Shown here in pieces: positions 20,868-33,502 of a DNA stretch of 64,000 bases. The notes beneath the pieces are model-generated. The model saw only the letters and a list, made by a program, of their open reading frames with translations. It was not told the DNA's origin and made no database searches. Origin of the DNA: Tethya wilhelma (Eukaryota > Porifera > Demospongiae > Tethyida > Tethyidae). Made by a program: the position numbers and the translations under genes. Positions within the stretch are counted from its first letter, which is position 1; the number at the start of each line of letters is the position of its first letter. The stretch covers positions 1,537,986 to 1,601,985 of the forward strand of contig CAXIPT010000007.1 in NCBI GenBank assembly GCA_964030475.1. The letters are read 5' to 3'.

Positions 20868-21218
20868 TGGGGCAGGAATAGATACGCCGAATAAGTCTTG
20901 TTTATGTGGCAGTACTTCGTTTAAACCATCAAATAAGATTTCAAGCATTACTGTTTCCTCTGCAGTAACAGACTTGGACGAGTCACCAAAGTTGGCCTTC
21001 CCCAGCTCAGCTAGAGTACCAACTTCAGATAGGTAGTAATCAGATGTACTAGTAGGCTTTGGGTCCAGCAACTTAATTTTTTTCCCATTCACACTTTCTA
21101 CTAAGTCAAACATAGACTCCAATTTGAATAGTGAAAACTGAGATGCCGTTAAATTGAATTTCCTCCTTTTAGATTTAGGGATTGTCTCTTGAAACGTTTC
21201 GAAGGATACTTTAAATTC
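20868..21218 (-). CDS. Exon of an unidentified spliced gene
   Basis: A 351-bp exon is open throughout in phase 0. It is bounded by a good acceptor (TATTTTAG then GAATTTAAAG) and a good donor (GCCCCA then GTAAGT). It encodes 117 residues starting EFKVSFETFQETIPKSKRR and ending FGVSIPAP, an acidic/hydrophobic mix without a motif I recognise. Likely upstream exons on the same strand end near 22152 (LKQKVLMSDNE, donor GTACCA) and near 22432 (DFSIAFPVPE, donor GTTTGT). The length, codon usage and splice sites argue for a real gene. Its family is unknown to me, and its 3' end was not found. Confidence 0.55.
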
Positions 21219-21655
21219 CTAAAATATTCAAATGAAATATACATGATGATAATGACAGCAGAAGAGGTCAATTAGGCTTGACCTTTTGCAATAATAATTA
21301 TATGACAAAAAAACAATCAATTAAGTAACACAGAATTGTATGTGACGTCATGACTGCATTGGTGCATTCATTTGCCAACATGGGGTATTTTTGTATTGGA
21401 GTCAATGGGGAACTTAATAATTGATGAATAATATAGAGTGCTATACATATTTCCACAGACATACAGTCATGAGGCATGCATGCAAAGTTGAAAACAAGCT
21501 TTTCCAACACACACACAAACTATAGTTACATGACCCTTAAGTGGGCAGCATTGTGTTTGCCATTGACCCCCTGTGACCCAGGGCTACTCTATTGCCACCT
21601 CCACCCAGCCACTAACCGGCAATTAGCCTATAAAAACTTTGTTTACTAGGTAATG

Positions 21656-21657
<2 letters not shown>

Positions 21658-21711
<54 letters not shown>
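21658..21711. repeat. CA microsatellite
   Basis: About 27 uninterrupted CA units. Confidence 0.95.
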
Positions 21712-21712
<1 letters not shown>

Positions 21713-22785
21713 AAACATCAAAAAAAGAATACATGAGTGTAAGAGACAGTCAGAAGCCACACTACAAGTTCAAGAATACCAGTGGTTTATGAAAAAAAGG
21801 AGGCCTAAAAATGTTGTATTAAGTTTCAGTTCAGTTCATAGTTTTTATGTTAATAGCTATTAGGTTTCTATGTATAGTAATAGATTCAGTTGAATCCCCA
21901 ACTACTGACGAAAAAAGGCGCTCAAAGTTAAGCCCATTCGGGGAAAGGCTGAGGTGTGACCCTTTAACCAAGTATATCTCAGCTTCTAAGTACAGAAAAT
22001 TTCTAATTATTTTTTATGTTCCCAACAGAGTGCAGAACGTGTGCAATATAATTTTAGAAGATAATCTACTGCCATTTTTTGTGCCAATTTGAAAAGAAAA
22101 TTTCTACATAGAAATGTACAGAGATAGGGAGTGGGTTAATGCATGGTACCTCATTGTCACTCATTAGCACCTTCTGCTTCAAAATGTTGGCCTCTTTACA
22201 GCTCTAGCTAGGATGTCCTAATTTGTACATAATTTATTCAAATGAAACACACACACACACACACATCGCATAATTAATCTTAACTAGTCATACACTGAGT
22301 GCAGGTAATTGCCTTGTGCGAAACTGAGTTTGGACATTTTTTTTTACAATACAGTGACTATCATAAAAGTTTATTGTATAAGTATGCAGGAAATACTAAT
22401 TTATATTTTAGCAACAAACCTCTGGCACCGGAAAAGCAATACTAAAGTCTGAATTTGATGAGCTGGGTTCAGCAAGGTAGGCTATATACACAGTGGTAAT
22501 AGTTCATGTGGTATTTATACTAGCTTAGCACTAAGCTAGTTAACTTATAACCTCTTCTGCAGTTAGAGAGACATCCTTCCGTAAAAACTCATGTGTTCAC
22601 TGCTCTGACATGGTTAACACTACTCATTTTGCAATTCTCTCTGCACATTAAATGATTTCAACCTTAGGGTCGTCTCATTCATCGCAAGCCGGCTTGAGGA
22701 AACGGTGCCACGTGTTCAGTGACATGGTAAAGATTAAAAGTATATCCAGCACAATTATTGCTTTTTCCATCCTCTGTTATGACGC

Positions 22786-22930
22786 TACTGGAACAATCAT
22801 GGCCAAATTAACTGGCCGTTTTTCATTCGCTGTTATGACGTGCACACAATTACCGGTTTTTGCTTCCACAATTTTTGGCCCTGCAAGATTACACTGCCTT
22901 GTGCTAATGCACTCGGCAATTACACATACA
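22786..22930 (-). pseudogene. pogo/Tigger-like transposase fragment
   Basis: The - strand encodes ISTRQCNLAGPKIVEAKTGN followed by CVHVITANEKRPVNLAMIVP. This matches the DDE-domain pattern of pogo/Tigger transposases (ST.Q, G.KIV..K, ITA.EK...V). It breaks at a stop after VPVAS, and no further transposase was found on either side. A TA-flanked MITE at 56262 has ends of the kind such enzymes mobilise. Confidence 0.5.
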
Positions 22931-24227
22931 CACAACAGAGGACTCTGGAGGTTGGAATGAGGTGAATTAAAGTCATACTTGAAGGCATTTACACACAATC
23001 CACAATGCAAATTGAGTATATACTGTAGATCAGGAATTTTGCGTAGTTTAAAAGTTTTGTATGACACTGCATTTACGAAAATTAAAATCTGTGAAAATTT
23101 TAAATGTGAACTTTTGAACAGGACAACCCTCCAAAATTTTAAGCTAGCGCATGTACGCAGCATAGAGCAGCACAGCTTTGTCAACTGAAATGAAAAAACT
23201 GTGAAATAATAGGCAAAAAAGGTTAGAAACACAAGGACAAAGAAGAAATAGATTATTGACTTGCGTGATACGTGAATACTGACACATCACACATGCTCAT
23301 AGATATTATATACAGATGGATGGCAATAAACACTAGGCAGAGAGAAAGCAATGAGGCAAATTAGACAAGAAAAGGCATGCTCAACAGCAAAGTGAAAAAA
23401 AGCAAAAAGAGAGAACACTAGGATTGCCAGAGACACGGTGACTACTGAGCACGATTACCATGCAGCTAACCACAGAGCCGCTGAAGACAAAGCACCATTT
23501 CATTGTCAACTATCATACAATCAGAAACAAATGATCATCATTCACTAATGCAAAGCACCATTTCATTGTCAACTATCATACAATCAGAAACATCATCAAC
23601 CTGAACATTCACTAATGCAATCCACATTTAATATGCAGGCACTGATACTCAAGCACATGCACGCTCACACTCACCCCCAAAATGTTGTTGTCAGTATATG
23701 CATACAAAACTGTCTGAGTGAGTGATTGTCAGTGAAAAGACTATCAGAAGTTAACTTACACGAAGGATTGCGAATGAGACGTAAAGTCTACAGTTATTTT
23801 CAAACTTAATACCTGTATCTCTTTCCCACTAACACTGTATGTTGGGCAAGCCTGGTATCACCATTTTCCTGACGTTCAGTCTTAGGCCTTGTTTCTGTCT
23901 ATCTTTCTGTTGGGCACTGCTGTTAAACTGTGCCTTTCTGTCAAAAGATATGTCTATCTTGTTTTAACTATTTAATAAACTGTTTTGCTCTTGCATATCA
24001 CATGCCTCTGCCTGATTTCTTGACTCTCTCAAAAACATGTGCACACTCTAAACTTACGCGCATGCATGAGTAATGAATGGCACATGGTATGGGTCGATCG
24101 CTATGTTAGCTAGGATTAGCATAGGTGAACATACCACACAAAGCCCAATGATGACTGACAGACAAACATACTACTTGCTATCTGGGGCTTGCTCAGGCTC
24201 GTTCCAAATTTTATCTATGCATGTGAC

Positions 24228-24231
<4 letters not shown>
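22931..24231. other. Noncoding, with a 62-bp tandem duplication
   Basis: A unit starting AGCACCATTTCATTGTCAAC at 23491 is repeated at 23553 with small changes. Nothing else was recognised. Confidence 0.5.

Positions 24232-24284
<53 letters not shown>
24232..24284. repeat. CA microsatellite
   Basis: About 26 CA units ending in GACAGCACAG. Confidence 0.95.
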
Positions 24285-24289
<5 letters not shown>

Positions 24290-24315
24290 GCACAGATTTC
24301 ATCTAGGGCTTATCT

Positions 24316-24978
24316 TAGCCTCGTCCCCAGGCTCACCTTTGACCTTTCACTCACGGAAAGGAGAAGGGGAGCCTGGTATCCGAGATCACGTGGGGATAGA
24401 ACAGGGTAGAACAGTGAAAATTGCGCGTGGGCATAATGTAGTGCGGTCAATGACTCTGCCCACATTATAATGCTTTTTGCCACGTCAGGCTAGTATGGCA
24501 AAATGAAATGCACAGTAGATTTTGTGTTTTTGTTAGATAGAAACAGTAAGCGGATAGTAAAAGTATTATTTTTAGGCTGTCTACGGAGTGAACTTCGCCA
24601 AACAGTAACTGCACGGACAGAACTAGTTCTGCTGGCATTCTGGCAACTCGAAACGTTCGTGTGAGCGGCTCAGCCCGTCTTTCATCCAATATTGGTAGTC
24701 TAGAGCATCAGTAAGTTATTTTCTATAACTGTCGACTACTAGTAGATGATAAACTACTAGCGACTCCCCTTCTATGTAAGTTTTGAAGCTGCTTGTAGCG
24801 CTAATCATGAATATTGCTGTGTGCGCAAAACCAAGAATTTGACGTCATTTATTAAACCGCCGCGCCCACGTATTTGCTCTTTGGCAACGATTGACGTCAT
24901 GCACGTGATTTCGGATACCAGGCTCCCCTTCTCCTTTCCTTGAGTGAAAGGTCAAAGGTGAGCCTGGGGACGAGGCTA
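24316..24978. mobile_element. TAGCC-family MITE with perfect 9-bp target duplication
   Basis: The ends are inverted repeats of about 65 bases, beginning TAGCCTCGTCCCCAGGCTC. The element is flanked by exact GGCTTATCT copies (24307-24315 and 24979-24987). The 663-bp interior is noncoding. Shorter members with the same ends occur at 49344, 49694, 54333, 58784 and 61315. Confidence 0.85.
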
Positions 24979-25068
24979 GGCTTATCTTATCTTAGGGCTT
25001 ATCTTGGTGTGTCCTACTATACTACCAGTTGTGAGATGGTGACTTTGACAAGACTTCTAGACAGTTAA

Positions 25069-25456
25069 AGGTGCTATTGCACGGAAGCAGCAACTTTTTG
25101 AAAAAATGGCCCAAAAATCAATACTGAAATTTCATTGGTTGAAAATACGTCATTGGAATGCAATTTGCGCTCCTATTTTCGCGTTGAGTCCAACGTACGC
25201 ATAATTTTTCTTTGTGACCACGTGGCAAGCTGCAGCTATTTGACATACTTATACACTTAGACTTACACTCATTTAGCTTCTTTCTTCTCCGTTCCTTCTC
25301 TTGGTGTGCTTCTACTGCTCATAATGTCTTGTAAGCATTCAAATTCAAACTGCATGTGGTTGCACATTTTAATACACGCATATTGTTCTACGCACATTAT
25401 GGCTTCACTACGCCGGTGTAAATTACTACGCGTACAACTTCCTTGCAATAGCACCT
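25069..25456. mobile_element. MITE flanked by TTAA
   Basis: Inverted ends (AGGTGCTATTGCA left, TGCAATAGCACCT right) are each bordered by TTAA (25065-25068 and 25457-25460). TTAA targets are typical of piggyBac elements. The interior is noncoding, and its right part is repeated after the gap at 25788-26040. Confidence 0.7.
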
Positions 25457-26305
25457 TTAATTTGGCACTGGGCGCAAGATAACATAAAATTGGCAGGAAG
25501 GAGTGACCTGTAACCTTGGTTGTACCACTGAAGCCATACAGTTCAAAGGCATCGCCTAGTGTAGCGCTGCTGAACTGAGATCAAGTGTGAATACCATATA
25601 GCGGGAAATTTTCGTGCGGTTAAAATTTCGTTTCAGGCCTTGAAAACAAGTCTTCGTGGTCTTATTTTCGTTCTGGACCCATGACCCCGCGGCCACGTTT
25701 TAAAAATTTCAGATTTTCGTGNNNNNNNNNNNNNNNNNNNNNNNNNNNNNNNNNNNNNNNNNNNNNNNNNNNNNNNNNNNNNNNNNNATTTTTCTTTGTG
25801 ACCACGTGGCAAGCTGCAGCTATTTGACATACTTATACACTTAGACTTACACTCATTTAGCTTCTTTCTTCTCCGTTCCTTCTCTTGGTGTGCTTCTACT
25901 GCTCATAATGTCTTGTAAGCATTCAAATTCAAACTGCATGTGGTTGCACATTTTAATACACGCATATTGTTCTACGCACATTATGGCTTCACTACGCCGG
26001 TGTAAATTACTACGCGTACAACTTCCTTGCAATAGCACCTTTAATTTGGCACTGGGCGCAAGATAACATAAAATTGGCAGGAAGGAGTGACCTGTAACCT
26101 TGGTTGTACCACTGAAGCCATACAGTTCAAAGGCATCGCCTAGTGTAGCGCTGCTGAACTGAGATCAAGTGTGAATACCATATAGCGGGAAATTTTCGTG
26201 CGGTTAAAATTTCGTTTCAGGCCTTGAAAACAAGTCTTCGTGGTCTTATTTTCGTTCTGGACCCATGACCCCGCGGCCACGTTTTAAAAATTTCAGATTT
26301 TCGTG
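25204..26305. repeat. Perfect 518-bp direct duplication around an assembly gap
   Basis: Bases 25204-25721 and 25788-26305 appear identical at a constant offset of 584. They are separated by 66 unknown bases (25722-25787). Neighbouring paralogous repeats in this window have diverged, so identity on both sides of a gap points to an assembly or haplotype artefact. Confidence 0.8.
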
Positions 26306-26382
26306 GGCAAAATTTTCGTTTTCATGCTGTCTGGAACGAAAAGAACGAAATTTTTCCCTCACGAAAATTTCCCGCTATACGG
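26178..26382. mobile_element. Short TA-flanked MITE
   Basis: The ends are inverted repeats (CCATATAGCGGGAAATTTTC left, GAAAATTTCCCGCTATACGG right), and each is bordered by TA. The 205-bp element is filled with TTTTCGT/ACGAAAA words. Its left half also appears before the gap at about 25594-25721. Confidence 0.75.
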
Positions 26383-27821
26383 TAAGTAATAAGTAACTTA
26401 TTGGGTGCATGCTTTGTGGTTTCTCCTAGCAACTACAACTTATAACACACACTTCAGTGGTACAAAAATCGGTTATACCACTCCCATTTTAGTAGTATGT
26501 GCACACATGTACACACACCCCAAAAATTTTTTGTAGCATAGTTTTCAGTACTGCACAATCACCTCAGTGATACTCTTATCAAACACAAAGTCATGTACAT
26601 GTCACTATCCATGCATAGTTGATGAGTGTGTGGAATGCGAGGGATGTGCACCATAGGTGCTTTAAATCAAAATATTTTTTTCGGGTTGCCAACTTCCATG
26701 AGCCTTCCTTTACAGCATGTAAACCATACACAGGTCAACTTTAAAAGAATAACAAGGCATCAAAGGTATAACCTTGCTCTTAATGGACCAATGATGTTCA
26801 CTCAATAGGTTTGATGTTGGCCTACAAATCAACAATGGGAACATGTGGTTCTGAACACACAAATGTCTGCCGAGAATCTGCTAGTGCATCTGTAGATTCA
26901 GTACAGCTGGCATGATAGTTAGTGGTTCGGATGATTGATATGTTATCACCAAAACAGGCCATATCATCATACGCTGGGCAAATTGACCTTTTTCATAGTC
27001 ACTTGAACATAATCTCCCATACATTCAGTACTTTAGCTGCACACCTGAAAACGAGCAACGATCACGTAATGAAAAAGGTCAATTGAAATTTGCTTACAAT
27101 CTGGGAAGCCAACATTCTAAAAAAACACGCACACCATGGCATACTGCTAGTTCGGCATTACCATTTGGCGGGGATCTAGAATTGCTATGCCTTAGTTTTT
27201 AGTCAAAACAAACCAGACCAGCCTAAAGACAATGCACACAAAACGAGAACAGATGATAAAATTAACGCTGTGCCTCTAGGCCCGGGTCCATATACTAAGC
27301 TAAATATACTGTAGTCAATGGAACCGTGACTCTACGCCTGCACGCTAGAGTGCCGGTAAATCCGGATACTATAAACAGGCAATACAAAATCAATAGGAAA
27401 GTATACGGACTACCGTGTCTCGAGACACTTTGTAAAATTAATGTTTTTGGCCCAGGTACATCTTCTTTTTGTTGTTGCTATTTTGTTTTTGATGCTTATA
27501 TCAGTCCAAACGCATGCTCGCGTATTCACGTGATTTTAATTTTTACCACGCCCCAAATGTGTTGCTTTTTGAAGGACCTCGTGTTGTTTGGAACCTTGAA
27601 TTNCAATGACTATTGTTAGTATTTATATTTTAGTTCCATATAAGGGCAAATACCTAAGGCCACAAAGCCAAGAGCCAATGGCCATAAGGCCACAAGGCCG
27701 TGTTTTGCAATAACCCAGAAGAGTTTGATATTGGATTTGGTCACGTGCACCCACCATGCTGAGTCAGCAAAAGCATTGAATTGACACTCGCGTGTCGTAC
27801 CTCCTCTGCTCGAGAAGGTCG
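26383..27821. other. No gene recognised
   Basis: AT-rich sequence with isolated short open frames and no recognisable motif. Confidence 0.35.
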
Positions 27822-28173
27822 GAGCACCGAAACGCGGTTCAGGAGCTACAACGCTTCCGGCAGAGCGAGCGAGACTCGTCAGCTGAACTGTCAGAGAAAG
27901 AGTCCGAGTTGGAGGACGCTCGCGAGGACCTTCAGATGGAGGCTGACTCTGCGGAGCTAACTCGATAAGGTAGCCTTGAGGAACAACGTCAAAACTGTGG
28001 GAAGCTCGTGAGGAGCTAATGCTCAGCCGACTAAAGGCACTGGCCGACGCCCCACTGGACCGAGGATACGAGTCTTCAAACGATACACAGGCCCAAGAGA
28101 TAGAAGCACTGAAATCTCAGCTTGCTGTGTTGCGGGCACGCACCGCCCCTTCATCAGCTGTAGTATGCGGTGA
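27822..28173 (+). pseudogene. GC-rich coiled-coil coding relic
   Basis: The first segment (27822-27968) reads EHRNAVQELQRFRQSERDSS followed by an E/D/L-rich heptad stretch ending AELTR and a stop. A second segment (from 28004) reads AREELMLSRLKALADAPLD and continues through EIEALKSQLAVLRARTAP in another frame. Both have the charged heptad pattern of a coiled coil and are much richer in G and C than the surroundings. The shift between them and the absence of flanking exons suggest a decayed exon or a gag-like retroelement piece. The family is not identified. Confidence 0.45.
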
Positions 28174-28534
28174 AGATAGGAAGCAGTGCAAGTGAAGAAC
28201 AGTCTACCCGTACAGAGACAACTATGGTCAGATGAAAGCCAGTGGACCCACCCCTGGCCCTGGGCATGGGGAGAGTAACCCAACCACACACTTGCTCTTG
28301 TGGTCAGCTCCACTACTACTCATGAGGTTAGCAGATCTTGTGTGTGTGTGTATATATAGCATCAATAGTTGGGGCTAATAGTACTACTTACCCAGACCAC
28401 TCCCTCCTTTTAATTAAGTGTTTCACGCTAAAAATTCGGGAGTGGCCTGGGTACATGGCTATACTAACTCAGACCTCTGTGGCTGATGTCAGAGGTGCCA
28501 CTAGCGATATCAGACCTCCGAAGACGTTCAGTAT

Positions 28535-28741
28535 CAGAGCGGGTGCAATTACGTAAAATGAGTCACTTCCGTATGGCAAAAATGTACAGAGCAATACGGA
28601 TAAATGAGCAGCTGTCATTATTACTTCCATAATTATGGCAAAAATAACTATTCTAGTATCACTCAAAATACTTCCGGTTTTTGATGACGTTGATTGCACC
28701 ATAGATAATATAGCTATATTATCTATGATTGCACCCGCTCT
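28535..28741. mobile_element. Foldback MITE with a nested palindromic insertion
   Basis: The outer ends are inverted (AGAGCGGGTGCAAT left, ATTGCACCCGCTCT right). Within the right end, a perfect 26-bp palindrome (28701-28726, beginning ATAGATAATATAG) is flanked by exact 9-bp copies GATTGCACC (28692-28700 and 28727-28735). It therefore looks like a separate tiny insertion. Confidence 0.6.
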
Positions 28742-29780
28742 ATATCAAAAATATCTCCACTCGTGCTTGTGCGGAATCACCGTTAGCTCAATATTTGTAT
28801 GTATGAAGTTTCTATCGAAAATTTTTGGGTGGGCGTGGCTTCGAAACAGTTTTATGTATGATCGTGTAACAAGCACCATTGGATAGTGCTCATGGAGAAC
28901 TATAGTCAGATATACTTGACATTTACATATTACTTAGAAAAACTCTGCGTGAATTTGTAGCGGTCTGACATCATTAGTGCCACATTGACAATGCATCTTC
29001 CTGGCAGGATAAAGCATGCCATACCTAAATCTGACTTAGTCTGCTAGGGTAATGACCACCAAAGAAACAGCTATAAAGCTGCAAATGCACTCTGACATAT
29101 AGGATCTGTAGTCTCCTCTCGATCATCTGCGTACGTTACCAGAAATGACGCGACACGGACTTAACTTTTCTCCGTATACTAAAAGAATTAATTGCTCCGT
29201 GTCACGTTCCATTGAAAATGTATTGAAAATTTCTATTTGTGTTCTTCCTGAACAAGCACAAGTAGCCAGCACGCTTCCCACCCTGTCAATTTTTTAATCA
29301 TAGTCACAACAAACTATACTCACTGAAAACTGACGGCTACCAGAGGTACTGATTTTTATAAACGGCAATCTTGTTTTGACACGTTCTCCTAATAGGCTGC
29401 CATACAAAACTGTTCAAAACTGCCACACCAGCTGTCTTCACGTTTCAGTATTTCAGAACTGCAAATTGCTGGACTACCTCCCACTTTGGAATTAGAGAGA
29501 ACTAAGATAGCTATTTATGGATACATCCACTCTATTACTAGGGAAGTGTCCTTATTTTTATAATGAGCTGCCAAAAAAGTAAAAATTATACTTTTTGCAT
29601 ATTTAAATAGAAATGACAGCATCACAATTTGCAAAAGTGCTGAATCAGCAAAATTGCTAAAATACCAGATCGAGTTTATTCGCTAGCTAGCGATGAGTTT
29701 CATAATTGTAGCGCTTTCATCCATTCAAGTGAGAGAAGTGGAGGCTGATTCTTGTGAGTCGCTTTTACTCAAAACTAATT
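28742..29780. other. No gene recognised
   Basis: AT-rich sequence. A small inverted pair (CGACACGGA at about 29151, TCCGTGTCACG at about 29200) could be a hairpin or an element end. Confidence 0.35.
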
Positions 29781-30590
29781 GGGGCGAGCCTGAGCGAGCC
29801 CCACATAGTCGTTGCAAATGGTAAAATTTCTGTTTGTTGGTTTGTCGGTTTGTACACCGTGGACAGTTTCCGTATATTCAAATTATTCAAACGTGCACGT
29901 GGTGTTGCAATATTGAAATTCGAAATCGATTGCGCAATAGCATTAGCACATGTTTTCTCAGTGTCCAGAAATTTGCAAAGTCTGTTTGACGTTCAGAGAT
30001 TCGATCATGGATAATAATGAAGAGAAAAAACAAAAACGCCTTGCACGGCGAAGAGAACTCTACAGAGAGCGTAAAGCTAGAGAAACGCCTGATGACAAAG
30101 AAAGGAGACTCGCTATGTGTAGACAACGAGATTCAGCTCGCCGACAAAAGCAACGCCTGAGAGAAACCACTCCCGAGAGAGATGCTCGTCGTGATCAAGA
30201 AAGAGTCAGGATCGAGGAAAGGAGGCAGAGAGAAACCACTCCCGAGAGAGATGCTCGTCTTGATCAGCAAAGAGTCGTCAACCTTCCACAAAATGTGCTG
30301 TCATTTGCCACCACTCTTCCAAGGCTATACCATCAGAGATTGATGTACTGGTTGTGAGGAAAGAGAAGGAGCAAACACATCAAGATTTCCGTGTCCGAAG
30401 GCATGTTATCGAGCGAGCATTGAATTGGCTGTTTGAAAACAACCAGTACTATCGAGCTAACCAAGTTCGTATGAATCAAATGAATCAGTATGAATTGCAT
30501 GCGCAAGAATATACAACGCGGTCTCTTCCCACAAATAACGCGCTCAGGCTCGCCCCCTCGATGTACTACATCATGCTAGTCAAGTATTCA
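29781..30590 (+). mobile_element. Helitron-associated ORF fragment within an inverted-repeat element
   Basis: From 30009 the + strand encodes MDNNEEKKQKRLARRREL and then arginine/glutamate-rich repeats of the form RETTPERDARxDQxRV. VVNLPQNVLSFATTLPRL follows, and after a frame break near 30350 comes HQDFRVRRHVIERALNW. Both blocks are characteristic of the N-terminal/DUF6570 region that accompanies Helitron replicases in invertebrates. No replicase or helicase follows. The piece is enclosed by GGGCGAGCCTGAGCG (29781-29795) and its exact reverse complement (30541-30555), which Helitrons do not normally have. Confidence 0.6.
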
Positions 30591-30999
30591 TAAAATTTGT
30601 TTAGTTGTAGTGGGCGTTGTATTGATGTCTACTGTTAATTGTATGGAGCATTTTTGGTACTGCCTTCCAAGCTCCATTCACAATGAGGAATACAAATCTT
30701 TCTTCAATGAGCTGGTCTAAGATAGTGCCATTGCATAGGGTACTCCACTTAGGAGGTCCAGTAACTGTGGCAGGTGACCTCATACACCTATATATATACC
30801 TAGTTATCATTTGTACAATATAATTATACTGAGGATATGCCTATGAGGGATCTAAAATAAAAATGACTGAAGTAGTCTGGCATGTGCAGAAATTGAGATA
30901 TACTTTGAGGCTTCACACAATAACAATATTTTAAGTCAAGCATGCAAATTAAGCATGCTTTCAGTTCTATTAAATCCACAGCTATATATAGACCTCTTT
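30591..30999. other. No gene recognised
   Basis: A - strand open stretch at about 30630-30790 (GPPKWSTLCNGTILDQLIEE) is not recognised and has no clear splice sites. Confidence 0.3.
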
Positions 31000-33502
31000 A
31001 GCTGGCCTCTTGTTTCCTGCAGGATTATAGAAAGTCTTAGAATATAGCAAAATAAATAGTATGTCGTTAAACTGGTCTGGTTTGAAAGAATCTAGACTGG
31101 AAGCATATGTGTATGGCCAAGTGTGCGAAATGCTCATTTCATATTTTGCTATATATTTGCAACAGTTGTAAATAACAAGGCATAATATTATAGAATGCAC
31201 GTACTTCTCTCAGTATGGGAAGCATATTCAATTGGGACAGGAAAATGTCTCAGACGTTGACAACGACCAGAAAAAAGTGAATGGGTCTTCGCAGTCAATG
31301 CATGTTACTCTTAAATGGCAGCATGCCATGAATTGGATTATAACTTACCAAATGTGCAGTTGTTCAACAGTTGATTTGGATATGTAGCTTGACTCACTGG
31401 CATCCTCAAAAAGACATGTTTTTAAGGTATGCACACTGTATATGCAAGTGATGGATAAATGTAGGAAATAATCATGACTATTAAGTGCACGGCGTATGCT
31501 ATATTCCATGAAGCATCGATCATTACGGTAACAAAACAGATATATGTTTGCTTGCAGACCATGCAGGCTGCCAATTCAATGCACAGCTACCATGTTGACT
31601 GGCTGAGAGTACTTGCCGCTCCTTCTATGCCTGCCGTGTCACATGCATCGGGGATAGGTATTGCTAAGTTGTTGGCGGCCATTTCTACGAGCTGACTCTT
31701 TCTTTCTGTGTATGAAAACAAAGAATAAAAAATTAAATGTAGTTAAAGTTATATACTCAGCCGCCAGTGGTCCTATAGGCAGCCCATGCCATTCATGCTC
31801 ATGCATTATTTACAACACAGTCAACTTAACATGTACCTTTCCGAGTCATTGTTAAACCTTCGCGTTTTAAAACAATACCTCTCCAAGTCATTGCACAGCT
31901 ACCATGTAGACTGTCCGCGAGTACTTACCGCTCCTTCTATGCCAGCGGTGTCATATGCATCGGGGATAGGTATTGCTAGATTGTTGGCAGCCATTTCTAC
32001 GAGCTGACTCTTTCTTTCTGCGTATAAATGAAGAATAAAAAATTAATGTAGTTAAATAGTATACTCAGCCGCCAGCGGTCCAATAGGCAGCCCATGCCAT
32101 TCATGCTCATGCATTTACAACATGCAGTCAACTTAACATGTACCTTTCCAAGTCATTGTTAAACATTCATGTTTTAAAAGAGTACCTTTCCAAGTCATTG
32201 TTAAACCTTCATGTTTCAAAAGAGTTTGCAGGTTACAAACTTTAAAGAATTGAAGTATGACTCTCGCAGATCCAGATCAATATTGAGATCGGGATTTGCC
32301 GCCACCGGTCGTCGATCTGTACTGTGTGAATGTAGTAGACAAACATTCAGCAATAATTTTTAGTGGCTCATGATCAGAGTCAATGCTGTTGGGGATGGGC
32401 ATAGACCGGCATTGCCAAATGTTTTGCTGCAATTTTGACCAGCTTATCTTTGCTCTCTCCATAATCATTAATTATGAAGATTAAAAATGTAGTCAACCGC
32501 CAGCCGTCTATATACAGGCAGCCCATGCACCGCTGTTCATTTACAACACATAATTATACAGTCAACTTAGGACGTACCTTTGTAAGTTATATAGTTACTC
32601 CTGCTTCTTTTAAAAGAGACCTGAGGTCATCACGCTTCTTCAAATTAAAAAAGTATGATTCTCGCTGGTCAACACCTGAGTCAGGATTTGCGGCCATTCG
32701 ATCTACTTTTGGGTGTTTACACCTAAGTTGTTGGCAGCCATTTCTACGAGCTGACTCTTTCTTTCTGCATATATTTGGTGAAACTGGATGGGTGCCTCTT
32801 GAACTCACGATTAAATTCAGCATTCTTATAGGTTCTGTAAGAGATTAGAAAGAATGGGTAGGGAAAGGATTGCTTACAAAATGTATGTATGGAGCTCTTC
32901 TGTTGCAATGCAAGGCAGGCACAACTGGCAGTGTTTGAAGAAGAGCTGTCTTCTTGACGAAATAGATGATCTGGCAAATGGTCTCTGTCTAGACGAGATG
33001 TGGGAAGCTTAATTTGGCAAGTAAATACATGCAGTCATGGAAATCGGATCTCAGCACAGCACCAGAGGACAGTGAGACTTTGAGATATGCTTTGAGGCTT
33101 CACACAACTTTTAAAATTTTTGAGTCAAGCATGCAAATTAAGCATGCTTCCAGTTCTATTAAATCCACAGCTATATATAAACCTCTTTATTAGCCCAATT
33201 GAGGCTTCACACAATAACAATAATTATTTTAAGTCAAGTGTGCAAACAAGATTGCTTATAGTTCTATACAATCCACATGACCATTGTGCAGCTATGTAGA
33301 CCTCTTTAGCCTCTTGTTTCCTGCAAAATTATAGAAAGTCTTATAGAATAATATAGCGAAATAAACAATATTATATCGTTGAACTAGTCTTGTTTGAAAG
33401 AATCTAGACTGCATGGATGCTAATTATATGGCCAAGTGTGCGAAATGCTCGTTTCATGTTTTGCTATACATTTGCAACAATTGTACACAACAAGGCATAA
33501 TA

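Noticed and set aside
22777..23232. Complete 151-residue protein on the - strand
   Set aside because: Only the last 50 or so codons resemble a transposase; the rest has no motif and no start context, so only the fragment is listed.
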